This document shows, one piece after another, positions 24,440-33,511 of a stretch of 64,000 nt of DNA. The notes beneath the pieces are model-generated. The model saw only the letters and a program-made list of their open reading frames with translations, was not told where the DNA came from and made no database searches. Within the stretch, counting starts at the first letter, position 1. Each line of letters opens with the position of its first letter. A program made the translations under genes and the position numbers. This DNA is from Fundicoccus ignavus (GTDB lineage: Bacteria > Bacillota > Bacilli > Lactobacillales > Aerococcaceae): positions 1 to 64,000 of the forward strand of contig NZ_WJQT01000007.1 of NCBI RefSeq assembly GCF_009659375.1. Direction: 5' to 3'.

Positions 24440-24945
24440 AAGAAAACATTGTTTTAATCGGACTGCCCGGTAGCGGTAAAACAACGTTAGGTCGACTGTT
24501 AAGCCAGCGCCTAGGTCTTCAGTTTGTTGATATCGATGTTGAGATTGAACGCCATACTCATAAAACAATTTCCGAACTCTTTGAAAAAGGCGAAACCTAT
24601 TTCCGTGACATTGAAACAGAAGTCACAACTAAGGTCGCCCAAGCAAGACAGACGATTATTTCGACCGGTGGCGGCGTCGTCTTGCGCCACAATAATATGA
24701 TTTCCCTACAAGAAAAGGGCCTGATTATCTTCCTGAATCGTAGCGTTAAATCGATCACAGGCGATATTGATATCCAAATGCGCCCCTTACTGAAAGACGG
24801 CGTCGAGCGCCTGAATAAGCTTCACGATCAGCGCAACCACCTCTACCACCAGTATGCGGACATCGTGATTGATAATGACACCTCGCTTGAGGAGACCGTT
24901 GAGCAAATTATCGAACATTTACCTAAGACACTGAGGAAGCATTAA
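24436..24945 (+). CDS. aroK: Shikimate kinase
   Basis: A 169-residue cytoplasmic kinase phosphorylating shikimate. Walker A GLPGSGKTT lies near residue 10, the shikimate-binding D-x-D (VDIDVEIE) near 33, then FRDIETE and STGGGVVLR, all family hallmarks. ATG 24,436 overlaps the aroE stop (ATGA), which indicates translational coupling; longer in-frame starts lie inside aroE and are not used. It ends the short aroE-aroK transcript. Confidence 0.95.
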   Translation: MKENIVLIGLPGSGKTTLGRLLSQRLGLQFVDIDVEIERHTHKTISELFEKGETYFRDIETEVTTKVAQARQTIISTGGGVVLRHNNMISLQEKGLIIFLNRSVKSITGDIDIQMRPLLKDGVERLNKLHDQRNHLYHQYADIVIDNDTSLEETVEQIIEHLPKTLRKH

Positions 24946-24968
24946 TTTTACCAAAGTGATTTTTAACC

Positions 24969-25033
24969 TGCCAGAATATTACGACAATATAAATCATTAG
25001 TGACATCTTGTCACTAATCTGCTGAAATCTGGC
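24969..25033. promoter_or_regulatory. Nested palindromes before the Mga-like gene
   Basis: Outer arms TGCCAGA (24,969-24,975) and TCTGGCA (25,027-25,033) enclose a perfect inner palindrome TTAGTGAC-N5-GTCACTAA (24,997-25,017). No T-run follows, so it is not a standard terminator. It lies just before the gene at 25,042 and may be its operator. A possible -10 TATAAA at 24,988 borders the inner palindrome. Confidence 0.45.
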
Positions 25034-25041
25034 AACTTTAC

Positions 25042-26211
25042 ATGCAGAAATCGCTCGGTATTCAGGTAGTGAAGCAACTCTTATTCAGCCGTCAAGTTGC
25101 TGTTCCGCAATTCATTCATCATCAAGGCTTATCCTATGAGAGCCTTAAACGTGAAACGAAGAAAATTAATGCCAGTATTCAAGCCTATCAAATTCAAATC
25201 GAACTCACACCCCAAAGCATGAATTGGCAAAGTGATGAGTCAAGCGTACGCATCTTCTACCATCGTTTACTGTTGCCCTTCACACATACAAATTTTTTCT
25301 TCAACGACTATGCGATTCAACAAGCGAATTATGACCGCTTTCTCAATCGACTCGAACGCAAGCAACTAGGTGTTCAGAATGAAGTCATTTTAGGAACTTG
25401 TTGGTTTTACATCAATATTATTCGCCAACGTGCCCAAACAATGATTGAAGCCTTTACTTACGATCCAGAAGACCCACTTTATCAGCTCTATCATCAGGAT
25501 CTGATTCAATTGTATGGTTATGAAGGGATCCAACTAGCAGACGACGAACTATTTTTTGCTTTCTTTTGTTTCATGGACAGTTGGAATTATACTGTTGATG
25601 AGCCGTTCAAGCAACTACTCCGTACGCATTATTCAGTCTTGCTTGAAAAGAGCCATTTGTTCGTCCATTCTCTGAGCGAGCATTATCAATTACCCGCCCT
25701 TAACAACAGCCAACTGACTGAAAACATCACGCTATTTTTGATAAAGTATTTTGAATCGCGTCGCTTGTTGGATAAGTTCTTGATGGAATATCATGATGTG
25801 CTGGTTGTGGTGCAGGCTAAATTTCCGCAGCTGTATCAATGGGTGCAAGAGGAAATGCTTAATTATCGCTTTGCTGGCATATTGAAGGCGTCCGAATATG
25901 CAAATTCGACAGCAGTTTTACTAATTCAGACCGCTATTTACCAAGTGGCTCCTCAAAAAATTAAAGCGTATTTAGTCTTTCAGGGAGAACCCGCTTGGAA
26001 AAGTTTTCTTGCACAGGAGCTACAGGCCACGCTCGGGCCACTTGTCGAGCTAACGACTGCCAATCCAGACCAAATCCAAGCACATGATTTGATCATTGCG
26101 AACTACACATTCCAACCAACCAGCCCCGCCAAAATATATTACGTATCGATGGTGCCGACGCCAAAAGAACTCGACACCTTGCGTCAAACCATCCGCTATC
26201 TTTATCTCTAA
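25042..26211 (+). CDS. Mga/AtxA-family regulator lacking the first winged-helix domain
   Basis: A 389-residue probable transcription regulator. Residues about 5-75 match the Mga-type helix-turn-helix (LSYESLKRETKKINASIQAY, the second DNA-binding domain of Mga). Residues 75-300 are helical, like the PRD-related middle. Residues about 305-385 resemble a PTS EIIB fold (KIKAYLVFQGEPAWKSF, then HDLIIANYTF). Full-length family members have about 480-500 residues, with another winged helix ahead of this; here the sequence upstream is non-coding and carries palindromes. It may be a natural short form or a truncated gene. ATG 25,042 has only a weak ribosome site. Targets are unknown; the adjacent aro genes are probably unrelated. 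Confidence 0.65.
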   Translation: MQKSLGIQVVKQLLFSRQVAVPQFIHHQGLSYESLKRETKKINASIQAYQIQIELTPQSMNWQSDESSVRIFYHRLLLPFTHTNFFFNDYAIQQANYDRFLNRLERKQLGVQNEVILGTCWFYINIIRQRAQTMIEAFTYDPEDPLYQLYHQDLIQLYGYEGIQLADDELFFAFFCFMDSWNYTVDEPFKQLLRTHYSVLLEKSHLFVHSLSEHYQLPALNNSQLTENITLFLIKYFESRRLLDKFLMEYHDVLVVVQAKFPQLYQWVQEEMLNYRFAGILKASEYANSTAVLLIQTAIYQVAPQKIKAYLVFQGEPAWKSFLAQELQATLGPLVELTTANPDQIQAHDLIIANYTFQPTSPAKIYYVSMVPTPKELDTLRQTIRYLYL

Positions 26212-26221
26212 TAAGAAACGC

Positions 26222-26256
26222 AAACAGGTATCAGCCGCAGCCGATACCTGTTTTAA
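26222..26256 (+). terminator. Intrinsic terminator of the Mga-like gene
   Basis: AAACAGGTATC, 10-base loop, GATACCTGTTT, then TT. An 11-bp stem directly after the stop. Confidence 0.85.
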
Positions 26257-26266
26257 TTATGTTCTC

Positions 26267-28890
26267 TTACTCACCTTGCAAACTCGTGACGTTTTTCTTT
26301 TCCTTCTGACGCTTCATGCGTAGCGTTAGATATTTCTCTATCTCTACGACTGAGAAGACAATCATACCGTTCGTGAAAATTAAAGCGTGTTGAATCCATG
26401 TTAAGTGAGTCGTGCCGATGATACCTTGCATCATTGGTAAGCTTAAAACCGCCATTTGTAGTACGGCCAAGCAAGCAAATGAGACAAAGATGGCTTTGTT
26501 GCTGAACAAACTACGGTTTAAAGCTGGCTCAAGTAACTCGCGGCAGTTTAACATGTAGAATGCTTGCACCAAAACAATGCTTTGAAGTAACACGGTCTGT
26601 TGAACCACATGGCTGTCAAACTGCATCGCTAAGAAATAAGAAGGAACTGTGATTAATAAGGATACGTAGAGGATTCTAAACACTGCGTATTTTGTCAAAA
26701 TAGCCTCATTCGGCTGACGCGGGCTGCGCTCCATAATCTGTGAATGTGCGGGCTCGAATCCGAACGCATAAGATAAAGTTAACGTGCTGACCATGTTTAC
26801 CCATAATATTTGTACCGGCGTTAGTGGTAGCGGCAAGTTGAACATCAGGGCTAGAATGACGACCAAACCTTGAGCTAATGCTGTTGGTAAGAAGAAATTA
26901 ATGGTCTTCATTAAGTTATCGAAGATACGACGTCCTTCTTTGACCGCTTTCGCAATCGTCTCAAAGTTGTCGTCTGCTAATACCATGTCTGCAGCTTGCT
27001 TCGTTACTTCACTACCTTTGATACCCATCGCTACACCAATGTCGGCTTTCTTTAAGGCTGGTGCGTCATTTACACCGTCACCCGTCATCCCAACAATTTC
27101 ACCTTGTTCCTGTAAAGCTGTCACGATACGCAATTTATGCTCTGGTGTCGTCCTTGCAAAAACGTCCACCTGCTTAACCGCCTCCGACAACTCAGCATCT
27201 GTCATATTGTCTAAGTCTTTGCCTTCTAATACATTACTAGTGTGTGCTAAACCAATTTGACGTCCAATCGCTCGGGCAGTCTCTTTATGGTCACCTGTAA
27301 TCATCTTCACTGCAATCCCTGCTTGTTGACACTCTGCTACCGCTTGAATCGCTGACTCCTTTGGTGGGTCAATTAAGCCTGCTAAACCAACCATCTTCAA
27401 GTTACTTAAATTCTCATGACTTAATATTTGACCTGGCTCGACCGTCTTCATCGCAAAACCTAGAATACGCTGCCCTTTACGTGCTAATTCATCCGCTGCT
27501 GCTAACCAAGCTGAGCGCTCCTCTTCACTACTCATCTCAGCTAACTCTAACAAGACATCTGGCGCACCTTTAACAAAAATCACTTATGACTCTGAAGACT
27601 CAGATGCCGGGTGCAACGTAGCCATATACTTGTAGGTCGAGCTAAAGGGTATTTGATCTAATTGTTGTAAATGAGCTACTTCCGTCTCAGCAGTTTACTT
27701 CAACAAAGCTAACTCGGTTGGGTTCCCCTTTAACTCAGCCAGTGGCTGCTGTGGGTCACGGCGCAGATCTTGACAGTTATTCATAATTAACCGTAAGTTC
27801 GCCAAATCTGCCTCACGCCCTTCAGCCGCATTATTAGAAGAAGCATCCACACCTATTTGACTCGCCAACACTAAGTCCCTGACTTCCATCTGATTTTTTG
27901 TCAACGTTCCTGTCTTATCCGAACAGATAACCGTCATCGATCCTAAACTCTCAACAGCCGGCATGCTTTTAATAATCGCTTGCTCGTCTGCCATCTCCTT
28001 AACACCATCGATAAAATCATCGTAAGCACTGCTGGCAAGCCCTCCGGCACAACCGCCACGATTAAAGCAATTGCCGAAGCTAACAACATATTCAAGTCCA
28101 TACCGAAACGGAAAATCGTGTAGAACACTAAGAACAAGATGAAGATGATCAAGCCTTTAAAAATCTGATGATTCAACTGATTCATCTTACGCACTAATGG
28201 TGTCGTCTGTTGTTGAACCGACTGTAAAGCCTGGTTAATTTTACCAACCTCAGTTTCAGCAGCGGTCGCTGTTACCACACCAACACCCGACCCCGCCAAT
28301 ACCAACGTACCAGAAAAAGCCATGTTGTTTCTGTCACCTAAAGGAATATCCTCCGCTAAGGAATCCGTCTGCTTCTCAACCGGTAAAGACTCACCCGTTA
28401 AGACCGCCTCCTCTATCACTAAGTCAAAGGTCTCCAACATCCTCAGGTCCGCCGGCACCACATCGCCACTCTTCAAGACCACTATATCCCCCACAACTAA
28501 ACTCGACGCCTCAACTACCTGAGTGACATTCTCGGATAAAATGACCGCATTCGAGCTCATCATCTGCTTCAAACCATTCAACGATTCCTCAGCTTTACGC
28601 TCCTGCGCATAGCCAATCAACCCATTGATAATTACAACCGCAAAGATGATCCACATTTCAACGAAACTACCCGTCAAACCCTTTAACACACCCGCAACAA
28701 CCAACACTAACATCAATAAATCAACAAAGTGCTTCCCAACCTTTTTCCACAAAGGCTGAGCCGCTTTCGACGCTAACACATTCTCACCATCACGCGCCAA
28801 ACGCTCAACCCTAACATCCTGAGTCAAACCCTCTTTACTCGTCTGCAACAACTCCATGACTTCGAATTTCGTCTTGTTATGCCACTTCAT
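26267..28890 (-). pseudogene. Broken P-type Ca2+/cation ATPase (PacL/YloB type)
   Basis: The pieces together cover a nearly complete P2A-type ATPase of about 875 residues. The N-terminal part is 28,890 to about 28,005 (VEEAVLTGES-type actuator; [16 protein letters not shown] in the fourth helix). Reading then continues in another frame ([34 protein letters not shown]), with KGAPDVLLELA, MTGDGVNDAPAL and six C-terminal helices to 26,267. Three lesions are visible. One base is missing near 28,005 (ATG-GT-GTT where ATG-GGT-GTT is expected). In-frame TAA codons lie at 27,695-27,697 and 27,584-27,586. All catalytic motifs survive, so inactivation looks recent. Family members export Ca2+. Confidence 0.88.
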
Positions 28891-29183
28891 CCCATCAGTC
28901 CCCCTTCATTTATTTGAGCTAATGAAAGAATTATAAACTCACCAAACCCACCCCAACCCACAAAAATTGCAGTCCCCTATGCAAAATATGCCCCTACAAA
29001 TCCTTGTAAAGGCTACCATCATTACTATATTCACATTACAATAATTTTATTCCCTCTGAAAACTTTTTCTAGCCCCGCAAATAAGCAATTTTATTCACCT
29101 TGATAGCCTTCGGCTCAGACATCCTGTAAAATCAAAACATGAAGTACTCACAAAGTCTCGCAACACCGAAAGGAGTTTTATCC

Positions 29184-30194
29184 ATGTTAACCATTGCTTA
29201 TATCGGAAACGGCAAAAGTACCAACCGTTACCACCTACCCTTCGCGGCTAAAGTAGCAGGTATCCAAGTCAAAACCATCTATAATCGCAGTCTCAAGGAC
29301 ACTTGGCTGCCCCTTGAACATGTCAATTACACGACTAATCTTCAAGATGTGTTTCTGGATCCAGCTATTCAACTTGTCGTCGTCTGCACACCTGCAAGCA
29401 GTCATTATGAGTTCGCCAAAGCCTGCCTCGAACATGGCAAACACGTTCTAGTAGAGAAACCCTTTTGCGAAACCTCAAATCAAGCACGTGAACTCTTTGC
29501 GCTAGCCAAAGAAAAGCAATTATTTATCCAATGTTACCAAAACCGCCGCTTCGACTCAGATTTCCTAACTGTACAACAAGTAATTGAAAGCCAAGCGCTC
29601 GGCGAACTGTTAGAAGTCGAAATGCACTTTGACTACTATCGTCCCGAAATACCTGAACATAGCACATTTTCAGCCGTTGACAGTTACTTATATGGGCACG
29701 GTTGTCATACGATTGATCAAGTATTGTCTTATTGGGGACAACCGGACGCGATTCATTATGACGTTCGTCAGCTACTTGGCCCAGGGCGTATGAATGATTA
29801 TTTTGACTTAGATTTTTATTATGGCACGTTAAAAGTTTCCGTGAAATCTAGTTATTTCCGTTTGAAAGAACGTCCTAGCTTTGTTGTGTACGGTCAAGAT
29901 GGCGTCTTTACAAAACAAACCAAAGACCGTCAAGAAGCAGACCTTAAACGTTTTTACATGCCAACAAATGAAGACTTCGGTCTCGACAAACCTGAACACT
30001 ACGGTGTGCTGACCTATCTCGACCATAATGATGAACCACAAGAAAAAGCCATTCCTTCTCAAACAGGCGACTACAGTCGTCTCTATGAAGGTGTCTACCA
30101 AAGCATCGTCCATGGTGCACCTAAAGTTGTTAAAGATGAAGAAACGATTCTCTTGATGGAAATTTTAGAGAATGGCATTAAGGGACTCAACTAA
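29184..30194 (+). CDS. Gfo/Idh/MocA-family NAD(P)-dependent oxidoreductase
   Basis: A 336-residue cytoplasmic enzyme. The N-terminal Rossmann part has AYIGNGKSTNRYHLPFAAK and the typical EKPF motif near residue 95 (HVLVEKPFCE). The C-terminal half supplies the sugar-type substrate domain, with the GHGCHTIDQVLSYWG helix containing the conserved His. The pattern GxGKSTNRYHLP is typical of the YhhX/YvaA branch. ATG 29,184 was chosen for AAAGGAG 8 bases upstream; an earlier ATG at 29,139 lacks one. Single gene with its own terminator. The substrate is unknown, probably a sugar or cyclitol. Confidence 0.88.
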   Translation: MLTIAYIGNGKSTNRYHLPFAAKVAGIQVKTIYNRSLKDTWLPLEHVNYTTNLQDVFLDPAIQLVVVCTPASSHYEFAKACLEHGKHVLVEKPFCETSNQARELFALAKEKQLFIQCYQNRRFDSDFLTVQQVIESQALGELLEVEMHFDYYRPEIPEHSTFSAVDSYLYGHGCHTIDQVLSYWGQPDAIHYDVRQLLGPGRMNDYFDLDFYYGTLKVSVKSSYFRLKERPSFVVYGQDGVFTKQTKDRQEADLKRFYMPTNEDFGLDKPEHYGVLTYLDHNDEPQEKAIPSQTGDYSRLYEGVYQSIVHGAPKVVKDEETILLMEILENGIKGLN

Positions 30195-30202
30195 ATTCAA
30201 AT

Positions 30203-30248
30203 AAGCGCGATGCCTCACCTTAAGTGAACGCACCGCGCTTGTTGTTAT
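30203..30248 (+). terminator. Probable terminator of the oxidoreductase gene
   Basis: AAGCGCG and CGCGCTT pair around a 24-base loop that itself has TGC/GCA; the tail is GTTGTTAT. T-run is weak. Confidence 0.6.
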
Positions 30249-30274
30249 ATTCTAATTGTTTTTAACTTTTACGA

Positions 30275-31291
30275 TTATTGTTTATTGCGTTTGAAATACG
30301 TTCCAACTAAAGCAACACCTAGACTGAGTACGACTAGTCCTAACGTGCTTAACCAAACAAGATTTGTTTCACCTGTATTTGGTAATTGGCCGTCCTTCGT
30401 TTTACCTTTCGTCACGGTTTGAGTTGACTCTTCAGGTGAAGAATCTTCTTTTTCTTGACCAGCAGCCACTAAATCATCAATCGCAGCTTGAGTCGTTACA
30501 AGAATTTGATCAATTGAAGATGCGGAAATATAACCACCTTGTTCAATTAAGGTTAGATAAGCCGTTAAAGCTTGAACTTGAGTGATTAAAGCTACTTGAG
30601 CTTTATCAAACGTTAATGTTTGAGCTGATACTGAACGGATCCACCCATCAAATAATGACTTAGCAACTACTTCTTTCGCTTCAATTGTCGCAATCGTGGC
30701 TTTAGCTTTTACAACCATTTCTTCTAAAGCACTCACTTGTTCTTCAGTATTTTTCTGAACAACTTTGTACTTCATTGTTATTGTTTTTTGATCTGCAGAC
30801 GCAGTCACAGTTAGATCCGTTGGTGCAATAAACTCATAGAATCCTTCAATAGCCTCCAACTGAACATCAGCAACTGTTAAGGCTTTAATCGATAATTCTT
30901 CGCCAGCCTTCGCTTTGATTACTTCACGAGTGAATTCTCCTGAAAAATCAGTTGTCTGATGATTCAAGCTCACACCTTGCCACACATGCTCAACTTCAAT
31001 TGACAATTCCTCTGCTTTAACTGGTGTTTCATCGTCTTCATCGGTCTCGTCTTCTGAATCTGTTTCGTCTGATGATTCTTCATCGGGTTGTGTTTCATCA
31101 GAAGAGTCGCTTTCATCTTTCGATTCTTCTTCATCTTCAGATTCAGATTCTTTGGCTTTCGTACCATACTCAATCACTTCATGAACTGGTTGTGTTGTGA
31201 TCGCTTCACTCATTTTCTCTGATGAGATTAACTCGTCATCTTGATAAATTTCTTTAAAGGTAATTGTTCTAACGCCATCAATACCTTCCAC
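30275..31291 (-). pseudogene. 3' part of a G5-domain LPXTG surface protein gene
   Basis: A 338-residue frame with a complete sorting signal at its end: LPNTGE, a hydrophobic helix, and KRNKQ, so the parent protein was anchored by sortase. It begins inside a G5-like domain (EGIDGVRTITFKEIYQDDEL, then HEVIEYGTK), followed by a very acidic Glu/Asp/Ser linker (about residues 45-90) and helical repeats. There is no signal peptide and no ribosome site before the first GTG (31,291). In-frame sequence continues 23 codons further upstream without a start and then hits a stop. The 5' part has therefore been lost. It could be a fragment left by recombination. Confidence 0.75.
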
Positions 31292-31478
31292 ACAAAATAC
31301 AAAATCAGCAGCAATTTCATTTTGTCTTTTCTTGCAATTTTTATTAATAGCCCATCAGCAATAATTATTGACAATTTATGAATTCGATATACCGGAGCCG
31401 CTAAAATATTTATAACTACCACAATATTCTATCGAGATGAATTCTAACTTACAGAATATAATGGACAATTGCAAACTC

Positions 31479-31525
31479 AAAAAGAACTCCTCCAAAAGCT
31501 ATCAATATAACTTTTGGAGGAGTTC
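31479..31525 (-). terminator. Intrinsic terminator of the galactoside operon
   Basis: A perfect 15-bp inverted repeat (GAACTCCTCCAAAAG with CTTTTGGAGGAGTTC). On the minus strand TTTTTGAG follows. It lies 86 bases after the LacI-type gene. Confidence 0.9.
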
Positions 31526-31610
31526 ACTTTAATAATACTGACAGAATTCAAGTTCAAAGCCTTGTTTCAGCACATTGTTAATCTGTCAAAGCTTAATTCA
31601 ACTCAATCCC

Positions 31611-32624
31611 CTATCTAACATTCACCTTTGTACTATCTCTAACAATCAAACGACTTGGAACGGTGATACCGAGAGGTACCGTGAGTTTCTTAGTAACAGT
31701 TTGAATAATTAAATCGACTGCTAGTTCGGCTAAGACGTTAACATCTAAGCGTACTGTCGTAAGTGGCGGAATCATATATTGGGCCGACGGGTTATCGTTA
31801 AAACCAATTAAACTAACATCTCCCGGTATATTTATTCCCATTTCATGTGCTGCTTTATAACAACCAGCTGCCATTGAATCATTAGCAATAAAAATTGCGG
31901 TTGGTTTATCTTCAACTGACATTAATTCACGAAACAAAGAATAACCATAGCGTGGGAAATAATCACCAATTTTAATGTAGTCCGCATTGTACAAATTTTT
32001 CTTGTACATATAATCCGTATAGGCCGCCTGACGTTCATCAACGATTGCGTCGACCCCACTTTCCTCATCCTCCAAGTTATGACCTCCAATAAAGCCGATT
32101 TTCGTATGATTCAAGTCGAACAAATAATCCAAAACCTTGCGAGTAGCGAAAGACAAATCGAAGGTGATGGCACTAAACTTATCAGGCAAAGGATTCGAAT
32201 CAGCAAAAATTAAGGGCTTTTGCAATGACTCTAACCATTGTAGATTCTCTTGAGTGAATAGACCTACACAAATGATACCATCAACCATTTTGACAGTACT
32301 TCGCGTATCATCTGCTGTTATTTGTTGTGTAATGTGTCCTTGAACTTTTAATAGACTTTCTATTTCATACCTCAAAGAAAGATAAAAAGAGTCTTCTATT
32401 TCAATTTCTGGACTTAAGCTATAGTAAAAACCAATCTTGTACTCAACCGAATTGCTTTTCTTCTTGGGTTCATAAGATAACTGTTCAGCAGCTTCAAAAA
32501 CTTTCTTCTTTGTCTCAAGTGTCACTTGTAGACTATCATCATAATTCAAAATGCGTGAAACAGTTGAAGTTGAAACACCAGCTAGCTCAGAAATATCTTT
32601 TATAGTTACTCTTTTTTTATTCAT
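31611..32624 (-). CDS. LacI/GalR-family transcription regulator
   Basis: A 337-residue DNA-binding protein. Residues 6-27 are the helix-turn-helix (VTIKDISELAGVSTSTVSRI), followed by the hinge helix region, and residues 60-335 are the periplasmic-binding-like effector domain (DGIICVGLF, AIFIANDSMAAGCYKAAHEMG, IPGDVSLIGFND). It is the last gene of the galactoside operon (8 bases after the EamA gene), so it probably senses a galactoside and controls this operon, including its own gene. A candidate operator, a 12-bp inverted repeat at 41,244-41,287, surrounds the operon promoter. Confidence 0.93.
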   Translation of the reverse strand: MNKKRVTIKDISELAGVSTSTVSRILNYDDSLQVTLETKKKVFEAAEQLSYEPKKKSNSVEYKIGFYYSLSPEIEIEDSFYLSLRYEIESLLKVQGHITQQITADDTRSTVKMVDGIICVGLFTQENLQWLESLQKPLIFADSNPLPDKFSAITFDLSFATRKVLDYLFDLNHTKIGFIGGHNLEDEESGVDAIVDERQAAYTDYMYKKNLYNADYIKIGDYFPRYGYSLFRELMSVEDKPTAIFIANDSMAAGCYKAAHEMGINIPGDVSLIGFNDNPSAQYMIPPLTTVRLDVNVLAELAVDLIIQTVTKKLTVPLGITVPSRLIVRDSTKVNVR

Positions 32625-32632
32625 AGTTAAAC

Positions 32633-33511
32633 TTACACACTTTCTTGTTGTTTTCTTCTTGGCTTGAGTTGGACAATCAATACGCCTGCTAATATTAAAG
32701 CTGCGCCTATTAGCATACGAATTGAAATTTCTTCATTCAATAACATCGCGGAAAAAACCATACCAAAAACAGCTTCCATAGACATAATAATGACTGTTTC
32801 AGTTTCAGTTGTATAACGCTGAGCAGTTGTCTGTAGTAAGAAGGCAAGCATTGTACTCACCACTCCTAGATACACCACTGCTATTATTCCATTAGCATGT
32901 CCGATTTCGATGGGTTGATCTTGAATAAGGCTAATAATCATACCGCATAGCGTAGCGACACCCATTTGTACCGTGTTTAAGGCATAAGGATTCTCATCGG
33001 ATACATATAGACTAGTATATATGATTTGTAAGGCAAAGAACAGAGCGCATATTAAGGTTAATACATCACCAATATTGATAGCACCAAACTCATTCAATGA
33101 CATTACCCCTACACCAATGATTGCGGATAAAGACCCGATAATATTGAGAGGTGTTAATTTTTTCTTTAGAAACAAGGCACCAAATATAGGAACTAACACA
33201 ACATTAAAAGCGGTCAGAAAAGCATTCTTAGATGCAGTTGTGTGAACCAAGCCAATTGTTTGAAAATAGAATGCTAAGTAAAGGATAACGCCTAATATTC
33301 CTCCACGAATCATTGTTGATTTATTAATATGCTTGAGTTGACGATGAAAGATAACCAGCATACTAATAAAAGCAATCGAAAACCGCAAAGCCAAAATATG
33401 AATTGTTGAGAAATAATTGAGCGCTACTGAACTCATCACAAAACCTGAGCCCCAGATAATTGCAACCAGTATTAAGCCCAACTGTCCTTTTCTTCTATTT
33501 GTCATTGTCAC
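32633..33511 (-). CDS. EamA/DMT-family transporter
   Basis: A 292-residue membrane protein with ten hydrophobic segments in two EamA repeats (residues about 8-140 and 150-285). Signs include IIWGSGFVMSSVALNYF at the start and EAVFGMVFSAMLLNEEISIR in the last repeat. Members export or import metabolites such as amino acids, nucleosides or sugars. It overlaps the GH63-like gene by 17 bases and is followed by the regulator gene, so it is part of the galactoside operon. It could export an excess sugar or end product, but the substrate is not predictable. Confidence 0.9.
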   Translation of the reverse strand: MTMTNRRKGQLGLILVAIIWGSGFVMSSVALNYFSTIHILALRFSIAFISMLVIFHRQLKHINKSTMIRGGILGVILYLAFYFQTIGLVHTTASKNAFLTAFNVVLVPIFGALFLKKKLTPLNIIGSLSAIIGVGVMSLNEFGAINIGDVLTLICALFFALQIIYTSLYVSDENPYALNTVQMGVATLCGMIISLIQDQPIEIGHANGIIAVVYLGVVSTMLAFLLQTTAQRYTTETETVIIMSMEAVFGMVFSAMLLNEEISIRMLIGAALILAGVLIVQLKPRRKQQESV

